The translations under genes and the position numbers were made by a program. From the NCBI RefSeq assembly GCF_039542035.1, contig NZ_BAABHJ010000039.1:181770-245769 (forward strand): DNA of 64,000 bases, read 5' to 3'. Under the pieces are notes generated by a model. The model was not told where the DNA came from and did not search any database. It saw nothing but the letters and a program-made list of their open reading frames with translations. Positions within the stretch are counted from its first letter, which is position 1, and each line of letters opens with the position of its first letter. Origin of the DNA: Actinoallomurus liliacearum (lineage in GTDB: Bacteria > Actinomycetota > Actinomycetes > Streptosporangiales > Streptosporangiaceae). Of this stretch, positions 34,703 to 42,571 are shown in pieces.

Positions 34703-36202
34703 TCAGCAGGTCCAGGACAGCGTGACCGCGCCGTTCGGGGTGAAGGTGACGCCCGACTGCTCGACCGGAGTGTCGGCCGCGCAGGCGGTGGCCGTGTCGG
34801 CCGTGGCGGTGAGCGTCGCCATCCGCCCCATCGTGAGGGTGCCGCCGGTGGGACCTCCGAGCGTGACGTACGGGCCGTGGCCCGCCGTCCAGTGCACGGT
34901 GCCGCCCCGGGCGGTCAGGGTGATGGTCTTCGCCTCGCCCGAGCCTCGGGCGGCCACCACGAGCGTGCCGGGGACCGGCCTCGGCGACCTCGTTCTCCGG
35001 GTGTGCGTCGGCCTGGGCGCCGGCCTCCGCGTGGTCGCCGTCGGCGTCGGGGTGGGCGTCCTGCTCGTACGGGTCGGTGTCGGGGTGGGCGTCGTACTGC
35101 TCGGCGTCGGGTCGGGTGAGCCGGAGTCGTCGGCCGACGGGCTGTCGGACGGGGAGGCGCCCGTGTCGGCGGCGACCGGGCGGCGGGAGTCCCCCGACGG
35201 GTGCTGGGCGGACGAGCCGCCCGTGACGAGGAAGATGGCTCCGGCGACGAGGAGGACGCACGCGGCCGCGCCCACGGCCGGCCACAGGCGGGGAACGCCC
35301 CGCCGGTCCTCGTCGTGGGCCGGCCGGACGTGGTCCAGGCTGGTCGGCCAGCCCCAGGCGTCGAACGGCTCCGCGCGCCGCGCGATGCGCGACCGGGCCT
35401 CGGGCAGGTCGGGGGCGGTCGCCAGCGTCAGGACCGCGTCGCGCAGCCCCGGGGGGAGCGCGGCCACCGGCATCACCTGCAGGAGCCGGTTCGTCGAGAC
35501 CTTGCGCTTACGGCGGTCCCGGCAGGTCGGGCAGGAGGCGATGTGGCGGATGAGCTTGCGGGACACCTCGGGCGGCAGCGGCCACTCGTGCTCGTCCACC
35601 AGCGCCGCGACGCTCGGGCAGTCGCCCCGCCCCGTACGCGCGATGATCGCGGCGGCGAGGGCGTTGTCGAGCTCGTCGCGGGACTCGGCCGTCAGCTCGA
35701 GGGCCTCCTGGGAGGAGATCCCCAGGACGCCGGCCAGCTCCTCGGCGGCCAGCTCGTGGCGGACGGTGAGGTCCACGGCCTCGCGGTGACGGCCCGGCAG
35801 TCCGGCCAGCGCGCTGTGCACGAGCCGCCGGGTCTCGAGGCGGCGGTTGCGTTCCTCGGTGTCGAGGAACGCGTCGTCGGCCTCCTCGGCGGCCGGGTGC
35901 CGCTCCTCGGGCGTCTGTGGGTCCCGCAGTCGCCGCAGGCACTCGTTCCGTACGAGCGCGTAGAGCCAGCTGCGGAACCGCTCCGGCTCCCGCAGCCTGT
36001 CGATGTGCGCGAGCGCGGCGATCAGCGAGTCGCGGAGCGCCTCCGCCGCGAGATCCTCGTCGCGCAGCAGCGCGTGACAGTAGTCGAACAGGCGTGGTGC
36101 GTAGATGGTGTATATCTGGGCGAGCGCGCTGGCATCGCCGGTGCGCAGCTCCTGCGCCAACCGGCGGTCATCGACGCGACCGAGACTGGGCCAACCGGCC
36201 AC
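34703..36202 (-). CDS. Membrane-bound ECF sigma / anti-sigma fusion protein (paralogue C)
   Basis: A 499-residue paralogue, the most divergent of the three. Sigma region 2 is IYTIYAPRLFDYCHALLRDE, region 4 LPGRHREAVDLTVRHELA, the zinc motif HIASCPTC (H-x3-C-x2-C), and the membrane helix LWPAVGAAACVLLVAGAIFL. A long TPTPTRTSRTPTPTPT stalk leads to an outer domain (GTLVVAARGSGEAKTITLTA) ending LSWTC. A gap after region 2 is longer and acidic. GTG start aligned with the MAGWP of the others. Its leader contains a strong hairpin, which suggests extra control of this member. Confidence 0.87.
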   Translation of the reverse strand: MAGWPSLGRVDDRRLAQELRTGDASALAQIYTIYAPRLFDYCHALLRDEDLAAEALRDSLIAALAHIDRLREPERFRSWLYALVRNECLRRLRDPQTPEERHPAAEEADDAFLDTEERNRRLETRRLVHSALAGLPGRHREAVDLTVRHELAAEELAGVLGISSQEALELTAESRDELDNALAAAIIARTGRGDCPSVAALVDEHEWPLPPEVSRKLIRHIASCPTCRDRRKRKVSTNRLLQVMPVAALPPGLRDAVLTLATAPDLPEARSRIARRAEPFDAWGWPTSLDHVRPAHDEDRRGVPRLWPAVGAAACVLLVAGAIFLVTGGSSAQHPSGDSRRPVAADTGASPSDSPSADDSGSPDPTPSSTTPTPTPTRTSRTPTPTPTATTRRPAPRPTHTRRTRSPRPVPGTLVVAARGSGEAKTITLTARGGTVHWTAGHGPYVTLGGPTGGTLTMGRMATLTATADTATACAADTPVEQSGVTFTPNGAVTLSWTC

Positions 36203-36250
36203 AGCGACCTCCCGGAGGTGTGGTGTCGGACGCGCCCCCGGAGATTTGAA

Positions 36251-36283
36251 GGAGGCCCGACGCCCCGCTCCCGTCGGGCCTCC
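36251..36283 (-). terminator. Leader hairpin of paralogue C (possible attenuator)
   Basis: A perfect 11-base-pair stem (GGAGGCCCGAC with GTCGGGCCTCC) and an 11-base loop. It starts within a few bases of the predicted transcription start and is followed on the minus strand by TTCAAATCT. It lies 48 bases before the GTG start. Confidence 0.5.
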
Positions 36284-36290
36284 GTAAAAG

Positions 36291-36318
36291 AGACGCCGCG
36301 TGGGCGACGTTGGTTCAC
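36291..36318 (-). promoter_or_regulatory. ECF-type promoter of paralogue C
   Basis: GTGAACC (36318-36312) and CGTCT (36295-36291) are 16 bases apart on the minus strand. Both boxes are identical to those in front of paralogue B although the spacers differ. Confidence 0.7.
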
Positions 36319-36347
36319 CGGATTCTCTGGAGAATCTGGATTTTTTT
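36318..36347 (+). terminator. Palindrome plus T7 run beside the paralogue C promoter
   Basis: The palindrome GATTCTC-TG-GAGAATC (36321-36336), extendable to ten pairs, is followed on the plus strand by GGATTTTTTT. It has the form of a plus-strand intrinsic terminator, but no plus-strand gene precedes it. As it abuts the -35 box of paralogue C, it could instead be an operator. Confidence 0.4.
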
Positions 36348-36349
36348 CG

Positions 36350-36381
36350 CCCGGCTCGGCGTTCCAGCGCGCCGAGCCGGG
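36350..36381 (-). terminator. Terminator hairpin of the VWA gene
   Basis: A 12-base-pair stem (CCCGGCTCGGCG with its complement) and an 8-base loop, 10 bases after the stop of the VWA gene on the minus strand. There is no U-run. Confidence 0.65.
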
Positions 36382-36391
36382 TTTGCGCAGG

Positions 36392-38845
36392 TCAGTGACA
36401 CTCCGGCGCGCAGATCCGGCGCGCCACCGTCTCCAGGAAGATGCGCTGGATCTCCTGTGGCTTCATCGCCTGGTACGCCGCGCCGTCGGTCTCGGCGGCG
36501 ATCTTCTGCATGGAGGCCATGTCGACGTCCGGGCCGAAGCCGATGAAGATGAGCATGACCGGCGCGTTCGGGTCGTTCTCCTTCTTCAGCGTCCGCAGGA
36601 GAGTGCTCAGCGAGATGCCGTTGTCCTTGTCGTTCTTGCCGTCGGTGAACACGAGGACGGAGTTGTAGTAGCCGGGCTTGTACGTCTTCTTCATCGACCG
36701 GTACGCCGCCAGTACCGAGTCGTACAGCCCCGTGTTGCCGTCCGGCTTGGGCCGGAGGCGGCCCAGCGCGCTCAGGATGGCCTGCCGGCGCGTCCCCGAT
36801 CCGAGCCGGGTGGACAACGGGCCGATCGGCACCTCGGTCCGGTAGTCCTGGTTCCCCTTGAGGTTCGTGGAGAACGTCCACAGCCCCAGGTCGCTGTCGT
36901 CGGGCAGCAGCGCCAGGCCGCCCTGCGCGACCTGCGCGGTCGCCTCCATCCGGGTGACGCCCTTGCCGACAGGCTGCGCCATGGACCCGGACACGTCGAG
37001 CAGCGTCAGCATCCGCGTGCGCAGCGACAACTTCGCCCAGGCCTGTACGACGCCCGTGACGTCGCTGGAACCCGGCGTCGGAAGCGCCCGGGGAATCCGG
37101 GGGCTCAGCCCGCTCGCGGACGCGAACCCGGTGCCGGCCCTCCCGTCCGGGGTGCGGAACCCGAGGGCGCGCACCGCGGCGTGCGCCTGCTCGGTGCTCA
37201 TCGCCTTCTCCAGCACCTGCGCCGCGCGGACCTTCGTGTCGTCGTCCGTGGTCAGGGTGTAGGGATGGTCGAGGCTGAGCATGCCCTCGTTCGGATAGAT
37301 GGCGCTGGCCGGCGTGCCGGGCCTGCCCCGGTTGTACTTCCAGACCGCCTGCTCCGGGGCGATGACGACGGGCGCCCGGCCGTGCAGGTTGCGGTGGAAG
37401 GTGGCGAACAGCGCCTGCGTGTTGGGGGAGAGGCTGTTCTGCACCTTCCGCGCCATCTGGGTGAAGATCGCGTTGGCGTTCGGGTCGCCCTGCAGCAGCA
37501 TCCGGGTCATGACGACCGCGCCGAGCCCGCCGGCGTTGCGCGTCGGGTCGAGGATCTGCAGGTGGACCGAGTTCGCCGGGAGCATGTCGTTCTTGCTGAC
37601 CGCGCCGGCGGCGAGGGCGTCGGTGGCCTTGAGCAGCATGTCCCAGGTGGGGCGGACGCCCTGACCGCTGAGCTTGTTGGCGAAGCCCCGGGTGGTCGCC
37701 ACGACGAGCGGTGTCTCGGCCACGCTCGTCGGCGTGCTGTTCACGCTGGACGCGCCCTTGGGCGAGCTGCGCACGAGCGTGACCCACAGCGATGAGTCCG
37801 GGATCCACACATCCGGCGTCACGTCCCCCGGCACCGTACCTTGGCCGGACAGGATCGTGGTCGTGCCGGCAGGGTCGGCGGCCTTCACCGTCGCCTTCAC
37901 GCACTTGCCGTCGACGGAGTGCCGTTCCCGGTTGAACGAGTTGGTGATGTCGCTGACGGCCGGGGCGATGTCGGGCGCCGCGACGACCTTCAGGCTGATC
38001 GAGGTGCCGCCGCACTTGCTGCCGTCGGCGAGCGCGTAGACGCCCGCGCCGAGCAGGATCGCCAGGCCGATCGCGCCGGCGAGAGGGCCGATCAGCGCGC
38101 CGATCGTACGGCGGCGCTGGGCGCGGCGGCGTCCCGTGCCGGGAGTGGAAGGCTGCGGCCGGCCGTCGTCGGACCCGCCCGCCCCCGCGTCGCCCCACCC
38201 CGAACCTCCGTAGCCGGATCCTCCGGACCCCGAACCTCCGTAGCCCGCTCCGCCGGATCCCGCACCACCGGAGCCGGCCCCGCCGGGCCCGCTCCCGCCC
38301 GGACCGCGGTCCTGCCCGCCCGCGCCTTGGCCGGCCCCGTAGCCGGACCCGGCGCCGCCGTAGCCGGAGCCGCCGCCGTACGCGGAGCCGTCGCCGTAGC
38401 CCGAACCGCCTCCGGAGCCGGCCAGGCCGCCGCCCTGCCTGCCGAAGAACCCGCCGCCCGGGACGTAGGAGGAGGAGTCGTACGAGCCTGTGCCGTAGCG
38501 GTCACGCTCGCCTGATCCGGGGTTGGAACCGGGAGCGGTGCCGTAGCGGCCGCGCTCGCCGCTACCGGGGTAGGAGCCGGTGCCGCCCGAGCCTTCGCTA
38601 CCGGAGTAGGAACCGGTGCCGCCGGGGGCGCCGCTACCGGGGTAGGAGCCGGTGCCGCCGGTGCCGTACCCGCCGGCCGTGTCGTACTGCGAATCAGCCG
38701 GCGCGGATGAGCGCGGCGCGAAGGGACTCTGGCCGGCATCGGGAGTCTGGTTCCCGAAGGGACGGCCGCCTCCCGACGGTCGATAGGGCTGGCCGTCGCC
38801 GGGCGTGTCACCCGGGGGCAGGTCATTGCGACGACGTCGGCTCAC
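36392..38845 (-). CDS. Substrate-binding and von Willebrand factor A domain membrane protein
   Basis: An 817-residue protein. The cytoplasmic N-terminus (about 1-240) is a low-complexity Gly/Ser/Tyr/Pro region with repeats like GTGSYPGSG and GSGYGGAGSG. A membrane helix lies near 247-270 (IGPLAGAIGLAILLGAGVYA). The external part is a periplasmic-binding-like domain (LKVVAAPDIAPAVSDITNSF; PDVWIPDSSLWVTLV), then a VWA domain with the metal-ion motif DVSGSM near 617 and VLVFTDGKND. Such proteins bind a ligand or partner at the cell surface. GTG 38845 is chosen for GGGACAGCT; ATG 38950 is rejected. It is the first of five co-oriented genes including the sigma fusions. Confidence 0.85.
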   Translation of the reverse strand: MSRRRRNDLPPGDTPGDGQPYRPSGGGRPFGNQTPDAGQSPFAPRSSAPADSQYDTAGGYGTGGTGSYPGSGAPGGTGSYSGSEGSGGTGSYPGSGERGRYGTAPGSNPGSGERDRYGTGSYDSSSYVPGGGFFGRQGGGLAGSGGGSGYGDGSAYGGGSGYGGAGSGYGAGQGAGGQDRGPGGSGPGGAGSGGAGSGGAGYGGSGSGGSGYGGSGWGDAGAGGSDDGRPQPSTPGTGRRRAQRRRTIGALIGPLAGAIGLAILLGAGVYALADGSKCGGTSISLKVVAAPDIAPAVSDITNSFNRERHSVDGKCVKATVKAADPAGTTTILSGQGTVPGDVTPDVWIPDSSLWVTLVRSSPKGASSVNSTPTSVAETPLVVATTRGFANKLSGQGVRPTWDMLLKATDALAAGAVSKNDMLPANSVHLQILDPTRNAGGLGAVVMTRMLLQGDPNANAIFTQMARKVQNSLSPNTQALFATFHRNLHGRAPVVIAPEQAVWKYNRGRPGTPASAIYPNEGMLSLDHPYTLTTDDDTKVRAAQVLEKAMSTEQAHAAVRALGFRTPDGRAGTGFASASGLSPRIPRALPTPGSSDVTGVVQAWAKLSLRTRMLTLLDVSGSMAQPVGKGVTRMEATAQVAQGGLALLPDDSDLGLWTFSTNLKGNQDYRTEVPIGPLSTRLGSGTRRQAILSALGRLRPKPDGNTGLYDSVLAAYRSMKKTYKPGYYNSVLVFTDGKNDKDNGISLSTLLRTLKKENDPNAPVMLIFIGFGPDVDMASMQKIAAETDGAAYQAMKPQEIQRIFLETVARRICAPECH

Positions 38846-38969
38846 AGCTGTCCCATCTCGCGGCCGGAAGGGATGAGTGTTAGAGCGGAACTGTAGCGGT
38901 CTTCGCAATTGGTAACAAAGATGATCATTTCGTGCGATGTCGCAGGTCATCGCCAGTAAAGATCATTTA

Positions 38970-38985
38970 GATACTCGCCAGTATC
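38970..38985. promoter_or_regulatory. Operator-like palindrome GATACT-N4-AGTATC
   Basis: A perfect 6-base-arm palindrome with spacer CGCC. A partial copy, CGCCAGTAA, lies 20 bases to the left (38951-38959). The same motif occurs before the desaturase gene at 59655-59670, so one regulator may serve both sites. Confidence 0.6.
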
Positions 38986-39304
38986 GCCCTCCGGTGGCCG
39001 GGTTCGGCCGACGGGCAGGTGCTCGCCGTCGCCTCACCCAGGTGAACACGGCCGTCGGTGAACGCCTCCATCCGTCCGTTGCGCCGATTCCCGGCGGGCG
39101 GCGCGCGTTCCGTCGGCCGCCGCACTCGCCCGCCGCTGACCGGTCCTGTCAATGCGCTCGTCAACTCGTCGGCCCGTCCCCATCCGCTCCGTCGAGGCCC
39201 CTTACCGCCCGATCCATCGCGCGCCGATTCCGCCGCCGCGCCGCACCGACGGCCCCGGCGCGCCACGAGGCCGATCAGGATGCCGCGGCCGGTGCCGATC
39301 CGGT

Positions 39305-39340
39305 CGGTGCGCTGTTCGCCGGCCGGCGAACAGCGCACCG
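39305..39340. repeat. 36-base perfect palindrome
   Basis: Two 18-base arms (left arm CGGTGCGCTGTTCGCCGG) meet without a spacer in the VWA/EEP intergenic region. It could form a cruciform, terminate stray transcripts or bind a dimeric protein. Confidence 0.75.
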
Positions 39341-39522
39341 CGCTCGCCCAGGCGCGGCTGCGTTCGGGCGGCCACTCTGTGCCCCGGATTTTCGTCGCGC
39401 TGACCACCGAAATCCTCGGCAGAACGGCCACCTCGATGTTCGTTGCCGCGCGTCGTCGTTCCGCGTTCAGCGCGATCGGGCAAAGTGGAGGAGAACGGTA
39501 CGGGTACGGGGGAGGCGCACGG

Positions 39523-40503
39523 ATGACTGACTCGCTCACGGCATCGGTGACCGACCCCCCACAGATGCGCCGCCGGCGATGGGCGATCGTCGCGCGGATC
39601 CTCGTCGGGTGCTTCGCGCTGTGGGCCCTCGCACGTCTCTTCGGCGCCGACCGGATCGGTCCCCTCACAGCGCTGCTCATCCCGGCGATGGCCGCCGTGC
39701 CGTACGCCTTCGCCGCGATGGTGCTCCCGCTCATCGTGGCCGCCGTCGTCCGGGACCGGGTGGCGTTCGTCGCGGCGGTGGCCGTCACCGCGCTGTTCGC
39801 CGGAATCGTGCTGCCACGCGCGGTCGCCGGGGACACTCCGCGCGCGAGCGGGCCCGAGCTGCGGATCCTCGCCTCGAACCTGCGGTTCGGTGAGGCGGGC
39901 GACGCCGGCCTCGTCGACTTGGCCCGGCGCACGCGCGCCGACATCCTCAGCGTTGAGGAGTTCACGCCGGAGGCGGCCGCTCGTCTCGACGCGGCGGGGA
40001 TCGGGCGCCTCTTCCCGTACCGGATCCTCGACCCGAAGCCCGGCGCTGCGGGCATCGGGCTGTACGCCCGGTACCCGCTCACCCCCTCGCCCGTCCGGGG
40101 GACGATGTCCGCGATGCCCAGCGCGACCCTCGCCGTGCCCGGCACCGCACCCGTGCGCATGACGGCCGTGCACCCGCCGGCCCCGCTCGGGTCGGACATC
40201 AAGACCTGGACGCACGACCTCGCGCGGGTGCCCGACGCGACCCCCGGCGGCCAGGTCGGGATTCTCGCGGGCGACTTCAACGCCACGCTCGACCACGCGC
40301 GGCTGCGGCAGATCATTCACAGCGGGTACGTCGACGCCGCGGACGCCAGAGGACAGGGCCTGGTGCCGACGTTCCGGCCGTGGCCGCCCATCACCATCGA
40401 CCACGTGCTGGCCGACCGGCGCTGCGCGGTGCTGCGGGTCAAGATCTATGGGCGGTCGCGCAGCGACCACCGGGCACTGTTCGCCGTCCTGCGGCTGCCC
40501 TGA
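39523..40503 (+). CDS. Membrane-anchored endonuclease/exonuclease/phosphatase-family protein
   Basis: A 326-residue protein with about three membrane helices in residues 20-105 (IVARILVGCFALWALARLF; ALLIPAMAAVPYAFAAMVL; VAFVAAVAVTALFAGIVL) and an external EEP domain. Conserved motifs are ILASNLRF, the metal-binding Glu in SVEEFTPEA, GDFNATLDH, TIDHVLADRR and SDHRALF. Family members hydrolyse phosphodiesters of nucleic acids or lipids; location outside the membrane favours lipid or extracellular DNA substrates. ATG 39523 has GGGGGAGG eight bases upstream. Confidence 0.85.
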   Translation: MTDSLTASVTDPPQMRRRRWAIVARILVGCFALWALARLFGADRIGPLTALLIPAMAAVPYAFAAMVLPLIVAAVVRDRVAFVAAVAVTALFAGIVLPRAVAGDTPRASGPELRILASNLRFGEAGDAGLVDLARRTRADILSVEEFTPEAAARLDAAGIGRLFPYRILDPKPGAAGIGLYARYPLTPSPVRGTMSAMPSATLAVPGTAPVRMTAVHPPAPLGSDIKTWTHDLARVPDATPGGQVGILAGDFNATLDHARLRQIIHSGYVDAADARGQGLVPTFRPWPPITIDHVLADRRCAVLRVKIYGRSRSDHRALFAVLRLP

Positions 40504-40567
40504 CCGGCCGGGGCCGGGCGACCCGCCCCGCGCCGTTCCGGCGGAGGGCGCCCGCGATACTGAGGCC

Positions 40568-41779
40568 ATGGCCCGCCTGATCCCCGTCACCGACCCCGCC
40601 GACCTGCGGCTCGCCGACTACACGCGGCTGCGCGACGTGAACCTGCGCAAGAGCCTGGAGGCCGAGCACGGCCTGTTCATGGCCGAGGGGGAGAAGGTCA
40701 TCCGGCGCGCCGTCGCCACCGGCTACCCGGTGCGGTCCCTGCTGATGGCCCGGCGCTGGGTGGAGCCGCTGTCCGACGTGGTCGGCGACGCCCCCGTCTA
40801 TGTCGCCGACGACGAAGTGATCGAGGCGGTCACCGGGTTCGCGGTGCACCGCGGCGCCCTGGCCTCGATGGAACGCCTGCCCCTGCCCTCGGTCGCCGCC
40901 GTGCTGGCCGGCGCCCGGCCCGCCAGCCGACACAACGACGACGCCGGTCACGGCTACGCCGGTCACGGCTACGCCGACCAGGGCGGCGGTGGTCAGGACG
41001 GCGGTGGTCAGGACGGCGGTGGTCAGGACGGCGGTGGTCAGCGCGACGACGGTCAGGGCGACGACGGCGGCGGTGGCGAGCAGGACAGCGGCGGCCAGGG
41101 CGGCGGCCAAGGTGACGGCGGTCAGGGCGGCGGGCGTAGCCGGCCGGGCGGAGTTGCGCGCGGCGAGGTGCTGGAGGTCGGGGGTCTCGGGAGCGCCGGG
41201 CTTGCCGATGGTGGTGGTCGGGAGGGTGGGCGTGTCCGGCCGGGCGGGCGTACCTCCGACGGCGTGCCGGAGGGCGGCGGCGAGGGGGGTCGTCCCGGTC
41301 GGGGCGGGCGGCCGCAGCGGATCCTCGTGCTGGAGGACCTGGTCGACCACGGCAACGTCGGGGCCATCTTCCGCTGCGCGGCGGCTCTCGGCGTCGATGC
41401 CATCATCCTGTCCCCGCGGTGCGCCGACCCGCTGTACCGGCGGTCGGTGAAGGTGTCGATGGGCGCGGTGTTCGCCATCCCGTACGCCCGGATGACGGAC
41501 TGGCACGACGGCCTCGCCGAGTTGCGCGACGCCGGCTTCACGTTGCTCGCGCTCACCCCGGACCAGTCGGCCGTCCCGCTGCAGAAGGCGCCGATGGGGG
41601 AGCGGGCCGCCCTGCTGCTCGGCACGGAGGGCGACGGGCTGTCCTCCCGCTGGCTGCGGGAGGCCGACCATCCGGTCTGCATCCCGATGAGCGCCGGCGC
41701 GATGGATCTGGGCGTCGATTCCCTGAACGTCGTGGCCGCCACGGCGATCGCCTGCCACGAGCTCATGCGCGGCCGGTAG
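40568..41779 (+). CDS. SpoU/TrmH-family RNA 2'-O-methyltransferase with Gly-rich insertion
   Basis: A 403-residue SPOUT methyltransferase. Residues 1-115 are the substrate-binding domain (SLEAEHGLFMAEGEKVIRRA). The catalytic domain starts at about 249, with motif 1 EDLVDHGNVGAIFRCAAALG, motif 2 LLLGTEGDGLS and motif 3 IPMSAGAMDLGVDSLNVVAA. Between them lie some 130 residues rich in Gly, Gln and Asp, including four copies of GGGQD, where relatives have a short linker. It methylates a ribose in tRNA or rRNA. The insertion is in frame and probably disordered. Confidence 0.9.
   Translation: MARLIPVTDPADLRLADYTRLRDVNLRKSLEAEHGLFMAEGEKVIRRAVATGYPVRSLLMARRWVEPLSDVVGDAPVYVADDEVIEAVTGFAVHRGALASMERLPLPSVAAVLAGARPASRHNDDAGHGYAGHGYADQGGGGQDGGGQDGGGQDGGGQRDDGQGDDGGGGEQDSGGQGGGQGDGGQGGGRSRPGGVARGEVLEVGGLGSAGLADGGGREGGRVRPGGRTSDGVPEGGGEGGRPGRGGRPQRILVLEDLVDHGNVGAIFRCAAALGVDAIILSPRCADPLYRRSVKVSMGAVFAIPYARMTDWHDGLAELRDAGFTLLALTPDQSAVPLQKAPMGERAALLLGTEGDGLSSRWLREADHPVCIPMSAGAMDLGVDSLNVVAATAIACHELMRGR
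40984..41040 (+). repeat. 15-base tandem repeat inside the SpoU gene
   Basis: The unit GGCGGTGGTCAGGAC is repeated almost perfectly 3.8 times; two copies of CGGTCACGGCTACGC precede it from about 40942. The length is a multiple of three, so copy-number change keeps the frame. Confidence 0.85.
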
Positions 41780-41785
41780 TCCCGG

Positions 41786-41840
41786 TCATGATCCCTGGCG
41801 TTCGCTGCTTCTAGAGGGCAGCGAACGCCAGGGATCATGA
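41786..41840. terminator. 23-base-pair perfect hairpin between convergent genes
   Basis: The left arm (41786-41808, starting TCATGATCCCTGG) and right arm (41818-41840) are exact complements around a 9-base loop, six bases after the SpoU stop. It probably acts as a bidirectional terminator with the PadR gene. Its length and perfection are unusual. Confidence 0.7.
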
Positions 41841-41879
41841 CATCGCGGGCGCCACACCGCGGGCGTTGAGCCTCGGGGC

Positions 41880-41980
41880 GGGCGAAACGCTCGGTGAAGG
41901 TGCCCAACGGTCAGGTGGTTCGGCGCGTGACGTCCGGGATCGTCCGGCGGTTCGCCCGCCCATCACCGAGCGTTTCACCC
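41880..41980. repeat. About 100-base palindromic element, copy 1
   Basis: The ends GGGCGAAACGCTCGGTGA and TCACCGAGCGTTTCACCC are inverted repeats with one mismatch. A second inverted pair, GGCGGGCGAA and TTCGCCCGCC, lies offset. A similar element is at 44667-44764. Confidence 0.6.
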
Positions 41981-42002
41981 GGGAGGGGTGGACGCGGAGT
42001 CG

Positions 42003-42554
42003 TCAGTCCGAGACCTCGCGGCGGTCCTCCCGTGCGCCGATTCGGTCGATCTCCTGCTCGGCCCACTCGGCCCAGTCCCGCTGGGTGGCGGTGAAGCGCA
42101 GCCCCCATTCGAGGGCGAGCAGGCCGTAGACCGACAGCGGATCATCGCCCTGCGTCACGAACTCCCGCAGCTCGGCGAGGGCCCGGTGCCGCTGGTCCGC
42201 GACCTCGGCCCGGCTGTGGAGGTAGGACCGGGCCTCGTCGGGGTCGAGCACGCCGAGGAAGAAGACGCGCAGGAGCATGTCGCTCCGGTTCACCTGCGCC
42301 GGCTCGACCTCGGTCATCCAGTGGTGCAGCTCGGCCCGGCCGGCATCGGTGATCGCGTACTCCTTGCGACCGCGCGGGCCCTCGGCGGCGACGGCGACGA
42401 AACCGGCGTCGGCGAGCCGGCCGAGCTCGGCGTAGAGCTGGCTCTGGGTGGCCGGCCACACGTTGGCGAGCGAGATCTCGAAGATTTTCAGCAGGTCGTA
42501 TCCGCTGGCGGGGCCTGAGGACAGCAGGCCGAGTACGGCGTGACGGAGACTCAT
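42003..42554 (-). CDS. PadR-family transcriptional regulator
   Basis: A 183-residue regulator. The N-terminal winged helix (AVLGLLSSGPASGYDLLKIF; SQLYAELGRLADAGFVAV; GRKEYAITDAGRAELHHWM) is typical PadR, followed by the C-terminal helical dimerisation domain (ALAELREFVTQGDDPLSVYG). It acts as a ligand-responsive repressor and is divergent from the membrane protein/carotenoid oxygenase genes, which are its likely targets. ATG 42554 is used. Confidence 0.92.
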   Translation of the reverse strand: MSLRHAVLGLLSSGPASGYDLLKIFEISLANVWPATQSQLYAELGRLADAGFVAVAAEGPRGRKEYAITDAGRAELHHWMTEVEPAQVNRSDMLLRVFFLGVLDPDEARSYLHSRAEVADQRHRALAELREFVTQGDDPLSVYGLLALEWGLRFTATQRDWAEWAEQEIDRIGAREDRREVSD

Positions 42555-42571
42555 GTCTCGAGCCTACATTC

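Larger units (their letters stand above)
38846..39522. other. 677-base divergent intergenic region
   Basis: It holds the promoters of the VWA gene (minus) and EEP gene (plus), the GATACT/AGTATC palindrome at 38970 and a 36-base palindrome at 39305. Long frames cross it on both strands, but they are extensions of shadows and lack ribosome-binding sites. Confidence 0.5.

Noticed and set aside
35201..37795. Very long plus-strand open frame (864 codons) across sigma paralogue C and the VWA gene
   Set aside because: It runs antisense to two well-supported genes, is Arg/Gly/Val-rich as expected of a shadow in high-GC DNA and has no motifs or start signals.
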